Below, one piece after another: positions 49,764 to 58,412 of a DNA stretch of 64,000 bases. The first letter of the stretch is position 1, and the number at the start of each line of letters is the position of its first letter. Source of the stretch: Candidatus Gemmiger stercorigallinarum (GTDB taxonomy: Bacteria; Bacillota; Clostridia; Oscillospirales; Ruminococcaceae); assembly GCA_019119495.1 (NCBI GenBank), contig DWWX01000004.1, positions 28,656 through 92,655 on the forward strand, given 5' to 3'. The position numbers and the translations under genes are program-made. The notes below the pieces were generated by a model. It had not been told where the DNA came from. It did no database searches and saw nothing but the letters and a program-made list of their open reading frames with translations.

Positions 49764-52052
49764 ATGGAACAGGGAAAAGCATTTCTGCACCGGCACCGCC
49801 TGTGGCTTTTGTGGATCGCGGCGGTGGCGGTCTGCCTGCTGGCGCTTTTGTGGGTGCGCTATGACCTGGCCGAGCGGGTGGATGACCAGCCGGTGTACCA
49901 GATCGTCAACGACGATTATACCCGCACGGTGGCGATCCCCTCAGAGGAGGGGCTGACCCAGGCCATCCAGCTCAAGGCCGGGCAGACGCTGTACGGCGTG
50001 CGGCTGAATGTGACCAACTACGACCACGCCTTTTCCACCGGCTGGCTGACGGCGGACCTGTACCGCAGCGACGGCACCAGCCTGACCACCGGTTCGCTGG
50101 GGGCCTGGCTGCTGCGGGACAATACCTTCGAGACGGTGATCTTTGAGCAGCCCTACACCCCCGCGCAGGACGAGACGCTGGAACTGCGCCTGCATGTGGG
50201 CGGCTTCAGCGGCATGGATGTGAACATGCCGCTGGGGCTTTGGGCCAGCGACGGCCAGGTGGGCGCGATGGAGCTTTCGGAGCAGAGCGGCCCGCTGAAC
50301 GCCACGCTGGCCATCCAGTATGTGGTAAACTATTCCGGCAGCTGGTCGGGCAAAATGCTGGTGGTGCCCGGCATCCTGATCCTGGCGGCGGTGGCGGCGG
50401 TGTTCTGGCTGCTGTTTGGCCGCACCGCCCGCCCGGTGCTGGCGGTGGCGGCGGCCGGACTTTTGCTGGGCGGGGCCTTTGCGCTGGTCACGCCGGCGCT
50501 GGTGGCCCCGGACGAGTACACCCACCTGGCGGTGGCGTACCAGTACGCGGGCAGCCTGCTGGGCCAGCCCGTCACCGCGGCGGACGGCAGCGTGATCGTG
50601 CGCGCCTGCGACGCGCCCTATTTCCTGAACCAGACCGGCGATATCGGCATCTTTGCCTACAAGACGATGGGCGAGCATTTGCTGGAAGCCGGCGCCGGCA
50701 TCCCGGACACCCCCACCGGCATCCATACCGACATGACCGGCCGCATCCCCTGGCTGTATCTTGGCCAGACGGCGGGCATTTTGCTGGCGCGGACGCTGGG
50801 GCTGGGCTTTTTTGCCATGCTGACGCTGGGCCGGCTGGGCAATTTGCTGGTGTATCTGGCGCTGGCGGCGCTGGCCGTGCATCTGGCCCATCCGGGGCAG
50901 AAATGGCTGTTTGCCGCGGCGGCGCTGCTGCCCATGTCGCTGCAGCTGGCGGGCAGCCTTTCGGCGGATGCGACGGTGCTGGGCGTGGTGTTCTGCTACA
51001 CCGCGCTGTGCTTTGCGCTGCGCCACCGCGCCGCGACCCACGGCCAGCTGCTGCTGTTGCTGCTGCTGGCCGCCTGCACCGGCCCGGCCAAGGCCATCTA
51101 CCTGCCGGTGGTGCTGCTCTGCCTGCTGGTCCCGGCCGAAAACCTGGACTGGCGCGCCGGCCCCTACGCCGCGCCGCTGCGCGTCGGCCCGGTGCGGGTG
51201 CGGGGCGGCACGCTGGTCAAGCTGCTGGTGCTGGCGGTGGCGGGGTTCTGCTGGGTGCAGGCCAACCTGAGCGCCCTGCTGTATGCCACCCGCGACGTGG
51301 ACAGCGTCGGCCTGACCCGCGCGGCCGTTGCCCTGGCAACCGCCGCCGTGGTGCTGGGCATTGTATACTACAAAGTACGCAAGCGACCGCTGGGGCGGCG
51401 CATCTTCCTGGGCGTGCTGGCCGCCGGCGTTGTCATCGCCGTTCCGGTGGGCTTTTATCTGCTGACCCACATGTGGGGCGGCCTGACGCCGGAGGACCTG
51501 GTGGGCAGCATCCAGCCCAACGGCGATTCCATCTACACCTTCTCGGCGGGGTATATCTGCCGCAATTTGGGAGCTACCATCAAGCTGCTGCTGCGGTCTG
51601 TGCCGGAGCAGGGGGCGCTTTGGCTGGAGGGCCTGCTGGGCACCGCCCTGGGCGAACCCATCGTCTACCGGGTGGAGGTCAGCTGGCTGCTGGGCATCGC
51701 TTTGCTGCTGGCTTTGGCTGCCGCCGCGCTGCCTGCCGAGGGCACCCCCCGCGTGCAGGAACTTTCCGGCCGGGGACGGCTGGGCACCGCGCTGACGGCG
51801 CTGTGCGTGGTGGCGCTGACCTTCTTTGCCGCCCTCAACTGGACGCCCATCAACTACACCACCATCTTTGGCGTGCAGGGGCGGTACTGGCTTCCGGTGC
51901 TGCCGCTGGCGCTTTTGCTGGTGCACACCAACCGCCGGTGCTTTCTGCGCCGGCCGGCGGGCCGGGGCGCTGTCTACGCCATGGTCTGCCTGACATCGTT
52001 TGTCCTCCTGCAGGGATACAGCCTGTATGCATCCTGGCAGGTCACGACATAA
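49764..52052 (+). CDS. DUF2142-like membrane protein
   Basis: PALVAPDEYTHLAVAYQYAGSLLGQPV, many TM segments, C-terminal VQGRYWLPVLPLALLL. Confidence 0.8.
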   Translation: MEQGKAFLHRHRLWLLWIAAVAVCLLALLWVRYDLAERVDDQPVYQIVNDDYTRTVAIPSEEGLTQAIQLKAGQTLYGVRLNVTNYDHAFSTGWLTADLYRSDGTSLTTGSLGAWLLRDNTFETVIFEQPYTPAQDETLELRLHVGGFSGMDVNMPLGLWASDGQVGAMELSEQSGPLNATLAIQYVVNYSGSWSGKMLVVPGILILAAVAAVFWLLFGRTARPVLAVAAAGLLLGGAFALVTPALVAPDEYTHLAVAYQYAGSLLGQPVTAADGSVIVRACDAPYFLNQTGDIGIFAYKTMGEHLLEAGAGIPDTPTGIHTDMTGRIPWLYLGQTAGILLARTLGLGFFAMLTLGRLGNLLVYLALAALAVHLAHPGQKWLFAAAALLPMSLQLAGSLSADATVLGVVFCYTALCFALRHRAATHGQLLLLLLLAACTGPAKAIYLPVVLLCLLVPAENLDWRAGPYAAPLRVGPVRVRGGTLVKLLVLAVAGFCWVQANLSALLYATRDVDSVGLTRAAVALATAAVVLGIVYYKVRKRPLGRRIFLGVLAAGVVIAVPVGFYLLTHMWGGLTPEDLVGSIQPNGDSIYTFSAGYICRNLGATIKLLLRSVPEQGALWLEGLLGTALGEPIVYRVEVSWLLGIALLLALAAAALPAEGTPRVQELSGRGRLGTALTALCVVALTFFAALNWTPINYTTIFGVQGRYWLPVLPLALLLVHTNRRCFLRRPAGRGAVYAMVCLTSFVLLQGYSLYASWQVTT

Positions 52053-52119
52053 AGCATCCCGGACCGCCGGCCTGCCGGCTGCCGGCCCGGCAATCCAACT
52101 GCAAGAAAGGAACATCCCT

Positions 52120-52329
52120 ATGACTGTCCAGAGAGATACCATCATCGCCGAGATCCTGCAAAACGACCCGGAGCAGGGCTGCGTGCCCATCTTCCTGTCC
52201 ACCGGCATGCACTGCCTGGGCTGCATGGCCGCCCACGGCGAGACCGTCGCCGAGGCCTGCGCCGTCCATGGCGTGGACGTGGACGCGCTGCTGTCCCAGC
52301 TGAACGACTACTTTGCCAAGAAGCAGTAA
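52120..52329 (+). CDS. DUF1858 small redox-disulfide-like protein
   Basis: IFLSTGMHCLGCMAAHGETVAEACAVHGVDVDALLSQLN. Confidence 0.88.
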   Translation: MTVQRDTIIAEILQNDPEQGCVPIFLSTGMHCLGCMAAHGETVAEACAVHGVDVDALLSQLNDYFAKKQ

Positions 52330-52990
52330 CCCGCAGCCGCCCTGTCTGGACGCCCGGCTGGCCGCCGCCGCCAACTATGTGCGGCCCGGCCGCGCGGCGG
52401 CGGACATCGGCTGCGATCACGGCAAACTCAGCGCGTGGCTCGCGGGCAGCGGACGCTGCCCGCGTGTTTTTGCATGCGACCTGCGCCCCGGCCCGCTGGC
52501 CAAAGCCGAAAAGACCTGCGCCCCCTGGGCGGATGCGGTGGAGTGCCGGCTGGGCAGCGGGCTTTCGGTGCTGGCCCCCGGCGAGGCCAGCGAGATCATC
52601 ATCGCCGGCATGGGCGCCGAGACGATATTGGAAATTTTGGACGCGGCCCCCTGGGTGCAGGACCCGGCCTACAACCTGATCCTGGTGCCCGCCACCAAGC
52701 ACAGCCTGCTGCGGCTGGGCCTGGCCCGGCGCGGCTTTGCCCTGGCGGGCGAGACGCTGTGCCAGGCGGCGGGGCGCTGGTACACGGTGGTCAACGCCCG
52801 GTATACCGGCGAAAAGCACACCCCGGACGCCTGGTACTGCCTGGCCGGCCTGACCGAAGCCCGGCCCGGCTTTGCCGGCTACCTGGCCCAGCAGCGCCCC
52901 AAGGTGGAAAAGTACCGCCGCGGCCTTGCCCCCGGCCCGGAGGCCGACGCGGTGGACGGGCTGCTGGCCCGCCTGCGCGCCATTGGCTGA
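52313..52990 (+). CDS. trmK: tRNA (adenine(22)-N(1))-methyltransferase TrmK
   Basis: RLAAAANYVRPGRAAADIGCDHGKLSAWL; IIIAGMGAETILEIL; followed by nif3. Start codon uncertain (TTG at 52313). Confidence 0.85.
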   Translation: MPRSSNPQPPCLDARLAAAANYVRPGRAAADIGCDHGKLSAWLAGSGRCPRVFACDLRPGPLAKAEKTCAPWADAVECRLGSGLSVLAPGEASEIIIAGMGAETILEILDAAPWVQDPAYNLILVPATKHSLLRLGLARRGFALAGETLCQAAGRWYTVVNARYTGEKHTPDAWYCLAGLTEARPGFAGYLAQQRPKVEKYRRGLAPGPEADAVDGLLARLRAIG

Positions 52991-53028
52991 CGCCGGGACC
53001 CCGGTTTCGACAGGATGGAGGAAAAAGG

Positions 53029-53775
53029 ATGACTGTAACCGTACAACAGGTGCTGGACGAGCTGCGCCGCTTTGCGCCGCCGGAGCTGGCCCAGGACTGG
53101 GACAACGTGGGGCTGCTGGTGGATGCCGGCCGCCCCGTCACCGGTGTTTTGACTGCGCTGGACATCACCGCCGAGGTGGTGCAGGAGGCCGCCGCGCTGG
53201 GCTGCGAGCTGATCGTCGCCCACCACCCGGTCATTTTCCACCCCATCAAGGCGCTGGCGCCGGGGGACGTGCCCGCGCTGCTGGTGCAGAAGGGCATCTC
53301 CGCCATCTGCATGCACACCAACCTGGACGCGGCCGAGGGCGGCGTCAATGACACGCTGGCGGCCATCCTGGGCATGCGGGACACCCGGCCCTTTGCCGAC
53401 GGCTGCGGCCGCATCGGCACGGTGGACGAGACTTCCGCCGCCGCGCTGGCGGCTTTCTGCCAGAAAACTCTGGGCCCCGGCGTGCATTATGTAGAGGCCG
53501 GCCGCCCGGTGCGCTGCCTGGCCGAAGTCAGCGGCGCGGGCGGCAGCTACTGGCAGGAAGCCATGGCGCTGGGGGCCGACTGCCTGGTCACTGGCGAGGC
53601 CGCCCACCACAACGGCATCGACGCCAAACGCTGCGGTTTCGGCCTGGTGGTGGCGGGCCACTGGGGCACCGAGCACCCCATCGCCGCGGTGCTGGAAGAC
53701 CGCCTGGCGCGGGCCTTTCCCGGCCTGACGGTGGCTGCCGCAGCCGCCGACCGCGACCCGTATACCTATCTGTAA
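53029..53775 (+). CDS. Nif3-like dinuclear metal center protein
   Basis: AQDWDNVGLLVD, IVAHHPVIFHPIK, MHTNLDAAEGGVND, GHWGTEHP. Confidence 0.93.
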   Translation: MTVTVQQVLDELRRFAPPELAQDWDNVGLLVDAGRPVTGVLTALDITAEVVQEAAALGCELIVAHHPVIFHPIKALAPGDVPALLVQKGISAICMHTNLDAAEGGVNDTLAAILGMRDTRPFADGCGRIGTVDETSAAALAAFCQKTLGPGVHYVEAGRPVRCLAEVSGAGGSYWQEAMALGADCLVTGEAAHHNGIDAKRCGFGLVVAGHWGTEHPIAAVLEDRLARAFPGLTVAAAAADRDPYTYL

Positions 53776-53798
53776 CTGATTGAGAGGGAGGGACCCCC

Positions 53799-55589
53799 AT
53801 GGCGCTGGACGCCGCAACGCTGGCACTGGTGACGGCGGAACTGAACAGCCGCCTGCTGGATGCCCGCATCGACAAGATTTTTGAGCCCACCCGCGACGAG
53901 GTTCTGCTGCTTCTGCGCAGCCGCACCGATACCTTCCGGCTGCTGCTGTCTGCCCGCAGCGGTTCCGCCCGCGTCTGCCTGACCAACGAGAGCTTCGAGA
54001 ACCCGGCCACGCCGCCGGGCTTCTGCATGCTTTTGCGCAAGCACCTGACCGGCGGGCGGCTGATCGGCCTGCACATGGAGCCGGGGGACCGCATCGTCTA
54101 CTTTGACTTCCGCTGCACCAACGAGATGGGCGACCTGGTCATCAACACCCTGGCCGCCGAGCTGATGGGCCGCTATTCCAACCTGGTGCTGGTGCAGAAC
54201 GGCAGGATCATCGACGCCCTCAAGCGGGTGGACTTTGAGGACAGCGAGATCCGCCAGCTGCTGCCCGGCCTGCCCTACACGCTGCCGCCCAAGCCCGGCA
54301 AGCCGGACTTTCTCAGCATTTCCGGCGCGCAGGCGGTGGAGCTGGCCTGCCGGCGGGACCTGCCCCCGGCGGACGCCCTGACCAAAAGCATCGGCGGCGT
54401 GGGGCCGGTGGTCATGCGGGAGATCGCCTGGCGGGCCTTCGGCGGCGAGACCGCCCGCCTGGCGACCGAGCTGGACGGCGCGCAGAAAACCGCCCTGGCC
54501 GCCGCCTACGATAACCTGAAGGCGCAGCACGCCGCCGGCGGCGCCCCCGCCGCCGTGCGCCTGCCCCGCGCCGACGGCACCGACAAGCCCACCGAGTTCA
54601 GCTTTTTTGTGCCGCAGCAGTACGGCCCCGCGGCAAAGATCACCACCTACCCCTCTTACAGCGAGATGCTGGAGGACTACTACGCCACCAAGGACCGGGC
54701 CGAGCGCCTGCGCCAGAAAAGCCGCGAGCTGTACAAGGCGGTGCACAATATGCACGAGCGCGCGGTGCGCAAGCAGGCCGCCCGGCGGGAGGAGCAGGCC
54801 GCCAGCACCAAGGCCGACCGCCTGCGCCTGTACGGCGAGCTGCTGCAGGCCAACCAGTGGGCCGTGCACAAGGGCGACCGGCAGGTGACGGTGCAGAACT
54901 ACTACACCGGCGAGGAGGTCACCATCCCGCTGGACCCCCGCCTGGGCCCCAACGAGAACGCCCAGAAATACTTTAAGGACTACAAGAAAAAGCAGACCGC
55001 CGGCGAGATGCTGAAAAAGCTGCTGGTGGAGGGCGAGGCCGAGATCGAATACCTGGCCACCGTCCTGTACGAGGTGGAAAGCGCCCCCGGCGAGGCCGCC
55101 CTGAACGAGATCCGCGCCGAGCTGAAAAGCCAGGGCTACCTGAAATACTACAAGCAGCGGGACAAGCGGCAGAAGCCCGCCGATTTCCTGCGCTACCGCT
55201 CCAGCGACGGATTCGAGATCCTGGTGGGGCGCAACAACACCCAAAACGATAAGCTGACGCTGCACACCGCCCGAGGCAAGGACCTGTGGTTCCATGTGCA
55301 GAAAGCCCCCGGCAGCCACACCGTGGTGCTGAGCTACGGGCAGGACATCCCCGATACCACAAAGCAGGAGGCCGCCGAGCTGGCGGTGCTGCACTCCAGC
55401 GTGGGCGGCGGCGCAAAGGTCCCGGTGGACACCACCGAGGTGCGCAACATCAAAAAGCCCGCCGGGGCCAAGCCCGGCATGGTGGTCTATGAGGTGTACA
55501 CCACCGTCTACGTCACCCCGCGCCCCGGCCTGGAAGAACAGCTGCGCCGGAACGAGACGGCTTTCCGCAGGGACGGGGCAGGGAAGTGA
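53799..55589 (+). CDS. rqcH: NFACT family protein RqcH
   Basis: KIFEPTRDEVLLLLR, GRYSNLVLV, RSSDGFEILVGRNNTQNDKLTLHTARGKDLWFHVQKAPGSHTVV. Confidence 0.95.
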   Translation: MALDAATLALVTAELNSRLLDARIDKIFEPTRDEVLLLLRSRTDTFRLLLSARSGSARVCLTNESFENPATPPGFCMLLRKHLTGGRLIGLHMEPGDRIVYFDFRCTNEMGDLVINTLAAELMGRYSNLVLVQNGRIIDALKRVDFEDSEIRQLLPGLPYTLPPKPGKPDFLSISGAQAVELACRRDLPPADALTKSIGGVGPVVMREIAWRAFGGETARLATELDGAQKTALAAAYDNLKAQHAAGGAPAAVRLPRADGTDKPTEFSFFVPQQYGPAAKITTYPSYSEMLEDYYATKDRAERLRQKSRELYKAVHNMHERAVRKQAARREEQAASTKADRLRLYGELLQANQWAVHKGDRQVTVQNYYTGEEVTIPLDPRLGPNENAQKYFKDYKKKQTAGEMLKKLLVEGEAEIEYLATVLYEVESAPGEAALNEIRAELKSQGYLKYYKQRDKRQKPADFLRYRSSDGFEILVGRNNTQNDKLTLHTARGKDLWFHVQKAPGSHTVVLSYGQDIPDTTKQEAAELAVLHSSVGGGAKVPVDTTEVRNIKKPAGAKPGMVVYEVYTTVYVTPRPGLEEQLRRNETAFRRDGAGK

Positions 55590-55772
55590 GGGCGGGCGAC
55601 ACCCCTGAAAAAGCGGCCGCGCGCGGCCGCCCCCGATTTGTTCAAAACCAGCCTGCTGCTGCGGCAGGCTGGTTTTTTGCAGGCAAAATGCCGCCCCGCC
55701 CTGCACTGCAAAACGGGAGAGGATGGGCGCGCGGGTGGGTCAAAAAGCAGATGTAAAAACTTCGTCAAAGTA

Positions 55773-55831
55773 TTGACAAAGTCACTCCGCCGGTGTATGC
55801 TGTGCTTGTATTTAGAAGAACGTCTAAATAC
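55773..55831 (+). promoter_or_regulatory. Promoter and palindromic operator candidate for the ABC transporter operon
   Basis: TTGACA (55773-55778)-17-TATGCT (55796-55801), then perfect GTATTTAGA-AGAACG-TCTAAATAC (55808-55831). Confidence 0.7.
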
Positions 55832-55909
55832 CCGGCGCCGACCCTCTGCATCGACCGGTGCGGACGGCGATGCGCCGGCCATCCGGAACTGGCAAAGGAG
55901 GAACTTCCT

Positions 55910-56632
55910 ATGCTTCGCATCGAACATTTTTCCAAACAATACGCGCCCGGCCGCTATGCCGTGCAGGACCTGACGCTGCACGTGGCCCCCGGCGAGATCT
56001 GCGGGTTCCTGGGCCACAACGGCGCGGGCAAGTCCACCACGCTGCGGGCGGTGGCCGGCGTTCTGGATTTTACCGAGGGCGATATCATCGTTGCCGGCAG
56101 CTCCATCCGCACCCGGCCGGTGCAGGCCAAGCAGGCCATGGCGTTTTTGCCGGATAACCCCGACCTGTACGACTTCCTCACCGGCATCCAGTACCTCAAC
56201 TTTATCGCGGATGTCTGCGGCATCCCGGCGGACCTGCGCACCGAGCGCATCGCGCGCTATGCCGGGGACTTTGCCCTCACTGGCGACCTGGGCAGCCCCA
56301 TCGGCAGCTACAGCCACGGCATGAAGCAGAAACTGGCCCTGATCTCGGCTTTCCTGCGGCAGCCCAAACTGCTGCTGCTGGACGAGCCCTTTGTGGGGCT
56401 GGACCCCAACGCGGCCTATACCCTCAAGCAGCTGCTGCGCCAGCTGTGCCAGGCGGGCGGGGCGGTGTTCTTCTCCACCCACGTGCTGGAGGTGGCCGAA
56501 AAGCTCTGCGACAAGCTGGCCATCCTGCGGGCCGGTCGCTTGATCGAGGCCGGCCCCACCGCCGAGATCGTGGGCAAAAGCAACCTGGAGGAGGTCTTTC
56601 TCCAGCTGGAGCGGGAGGAGGCGGCACAATGA
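55910..56632 (+). CDS. ABC transporter ATP-binding protein
   Basis: GHNGAGKSTTLR Walker A, SYSHGMKQKLALI signature, LLLLDEPFVGLD Walker B. Confidence 0.96.
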   Translation: MLRIEHFSKQYAPGRYAVQDLTLHVAPGEICGFLGHNGAGKSTTLRAVAGVLDFTEGDIIVAGSSIRTRPVQAKQAMAFLPDNPDLYDFLTGIQYLNFIADVCGIPADLRTERIARYAGDFALTGDLGSPIGSYSHGMKQKLALISAFLRQPKLLLLDEPFVGLDPNAAYTLKQLLRQLCQAGGAVFFSTHVLEVAEKLCDKLAILRAGRLIEAGPTAEIVGKSNLEEVFLQLEREEAAQ

Positions 56633-58218
56633 AAGCCTTTCGCGCACTGGTGCGGGTCAGCATGACCGCACTGCTCAAGGCCATCGCGCCGGGCAAGGCC
56701 GGGGCGGCGCTCTCGCTGGGGCTGCTGTCCGGCGTGGCGCTGCTGATCTCGGTGCTGTACGGCGGCATCCTGGCTGTGGTGCTTGCCCCGCTGGGGGCGC
56801 TGGACCTGCTGCCCGGCTTCCTCTGCATGGTGGGGGCGGCGCTGGCCTTTCTGTTCACGGCCTTTGCGGCGGGCGGCGTGCTGTTTGCCGGCAAGGACAA
56901 CGACCTGCTGCTGGCGCTGCCCATCCCGGACTGGATGCTGCTTGCCGCCCGGCTGCTGGCTCTCTACCTGGAAAACCTGCTGGTCTTTGCCATGACGCTG
57001 CTGCCCGGTATGGTGATCTACGCGGCGTCGGGCGGCGGTGTCATGGGCCTGCTGCTGGCCGTGCCGGTGGCGGTGTTCGGCACTTTGGTGCCCACGCTGC
57101 TGGCGGCGCTGGTGGGCTGGGCCATCACCTGGGTGAGCAGCCACACCCGCCACAACGCGCTGTTTGCCAACCTGGGCTACGGCCTGCTGATTTTGGGGAT
57201 CTTTGCGGCGTCGCTGGGGGCAAACCTGTTTGCTCAGTCCACCGTGACCGAGGGCGAGAACCTTGCCCAACTGCTGCAGGGGGCGTTCACCGGCCCGATG
57301 TGGCTGTTTGGCCAGATGGGCGCGGCCTGCACCGGCGACCCGGCCGCCCTTGCGCTGACACTGGCATGCGGCGTGCTGCCGACGGCGCTGTTTGTGGCGC
57401 TGCTGCAGGGGCAGTACCGGCGGCTGCTCGCCCGCATGGGCGCCCATGTGGCCCGCAAGGCCTACCGCATGACCGCCCAGCGCAGCGCCAGCCCTATGGC
57501 GGCGCTGCTGCGCAAGGAGGCCGCCCGCTTTTTCAACACCCCCATCTACCTGTTCAACACCGGGTTTGGGCTGTTTTTGCTGGTAATCGCCACGGTGTTT
57601 GCCTGCTGGCAGGGCGAGCGGGCGCTGGCCTGGCTGGCCGCCGAGACCGGCATGGCGCTGACCGGCGCCGACCTGTACGGCGCGGCGGCGGGCACCGTCT
57701 GCATGATGCTGGCCACCGTCTCCACCTCCAGCGTGTCGCTGAGTTTGGAGGGGCGCGGCTTCTGGCTGCTGAAATCGCTGCCGGTGCCGCTGGCCGGCGT
57801 TATCCGGGCCAAGGTGTGGTTCAACGTGCTGGCGGGCTGGCCGCTGACCGCGGCGTGCATCGCGGCGCTGTGGCTGGCGCTGGGCTTTGCGCCGGCGCAG
57901 GGGCTGGCGCTGCTGGCGGTCAGCGCGGCGCTGTCGGCCTTTGCCTCGCTGGGCGGGGCGGCGGCCAATCTGCTGTTCCCGCGGCTGGACGCCGAAAATG
58001 ACACCATCGTCTGCAAGCAGTCGCTGTCGGCAATGATCGGCGTTTTGGGCGGCATGGCGCTGGCGGGGGCAGGCATCGGGCTGTACCTGGCGCTGCTGTC
58101 CGCCCTGCCGCTGGAGCTGTACCTGCTGGGCTGCACGGCGGTGCTGGCGGCGCTCAGCCTGCTGCTGGCCCGCTGGCTTGCCACCGCCGGTGTGCGCCGG
58201 CTGGCGGCGATGGGCTAG
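56629..58218 (+). CDS. ABC transporter permease
   Basis: ATGA overlap with the ATPase gene; about 12 hydrophobic segments. Confidence 0.85.
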   Translation: MKAFRALVRVSMTALLKAIAPGKAGAALSLGLLSGVALLISVLYGGILAVVLAPLGALDLLPGFLCMVGAALAFLFTAFAAGGVLFAGKDNDLLLALPIPDWMLLAARLLALYLENLLVFAMTLLPGMVIYAASGGGVMGLLLAVPVAVFGTLVPTLLAALVGWAITWVSSHTRHNALFANLGYGLLILGIFAASLGANLFAQSTVTEGENLAQLLQGAFTGPMWLFGQMGAACTGDPAALALTLACGVLPTALFVALLQGQYRRLLARMGAHVARKAYRMTAQRSASPMAALLRKEAARFFNTPIYLFNTGFGLFLLVIATVFACWQGERALAWLAAETGMALTGADLYGAAAGTVCMMLATVSTSSVSLSLEGRGFWLLKSLPVPLAGVIRAKVWFNVLAGWPLTAACIAALWLALGFAPAQGLALLAVSAALSAFASLGGAAANLLFPRLDAENDTIVCKQSLSAMIGVLGGMALAGAGIGLYLALLSALPLELYLLGCTAVLAALSLLLARWLATAGVRRLAAMG

Positions 58219-58300
58219 AACAGATCGGGGCGGGGGCAGTACCTTTGCGCCCAAAGCCTGAGCCCTGCCGCCAAATTCGTCCAAATTTCGTCCGCGTTGT

Positions 58301-58336
58301 AAAAGGTTCCGGGAGGCCGCCCGGAACCTTTTTTCT
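58301..58336 (+). terminator. Intrinsic terminator
   Basis: AAAGGTTCCGGG...CCCGGAACCTTTTTT. Confidence 0.85.
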
Positions 58337-58412
58337 TTGTACAGAGTGTGCTATGATAAAGACAAAGGAAAAACGATTTTTGGAGAATCTGTCCATAAAA
58401 TGGGAGGAAAAT

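Noticed and set aside
49941-52226. 761-aa minus-strand ORF opposite the DUF2142-like gene
   Set aside because: Gln/Arg/His-rich antisense artefact of TM-coding sequence.
53766-55706. 646-aa minus-strand ORF opposite rqcH
   Set aside because: Antisense artefact; rqcH is unmistakable on the plus strand.
56416-58284. 622-aa minus-strand ORF opposite the ABC permease gene
   Set aside because: Gln/Arg-rich antisense artefact.
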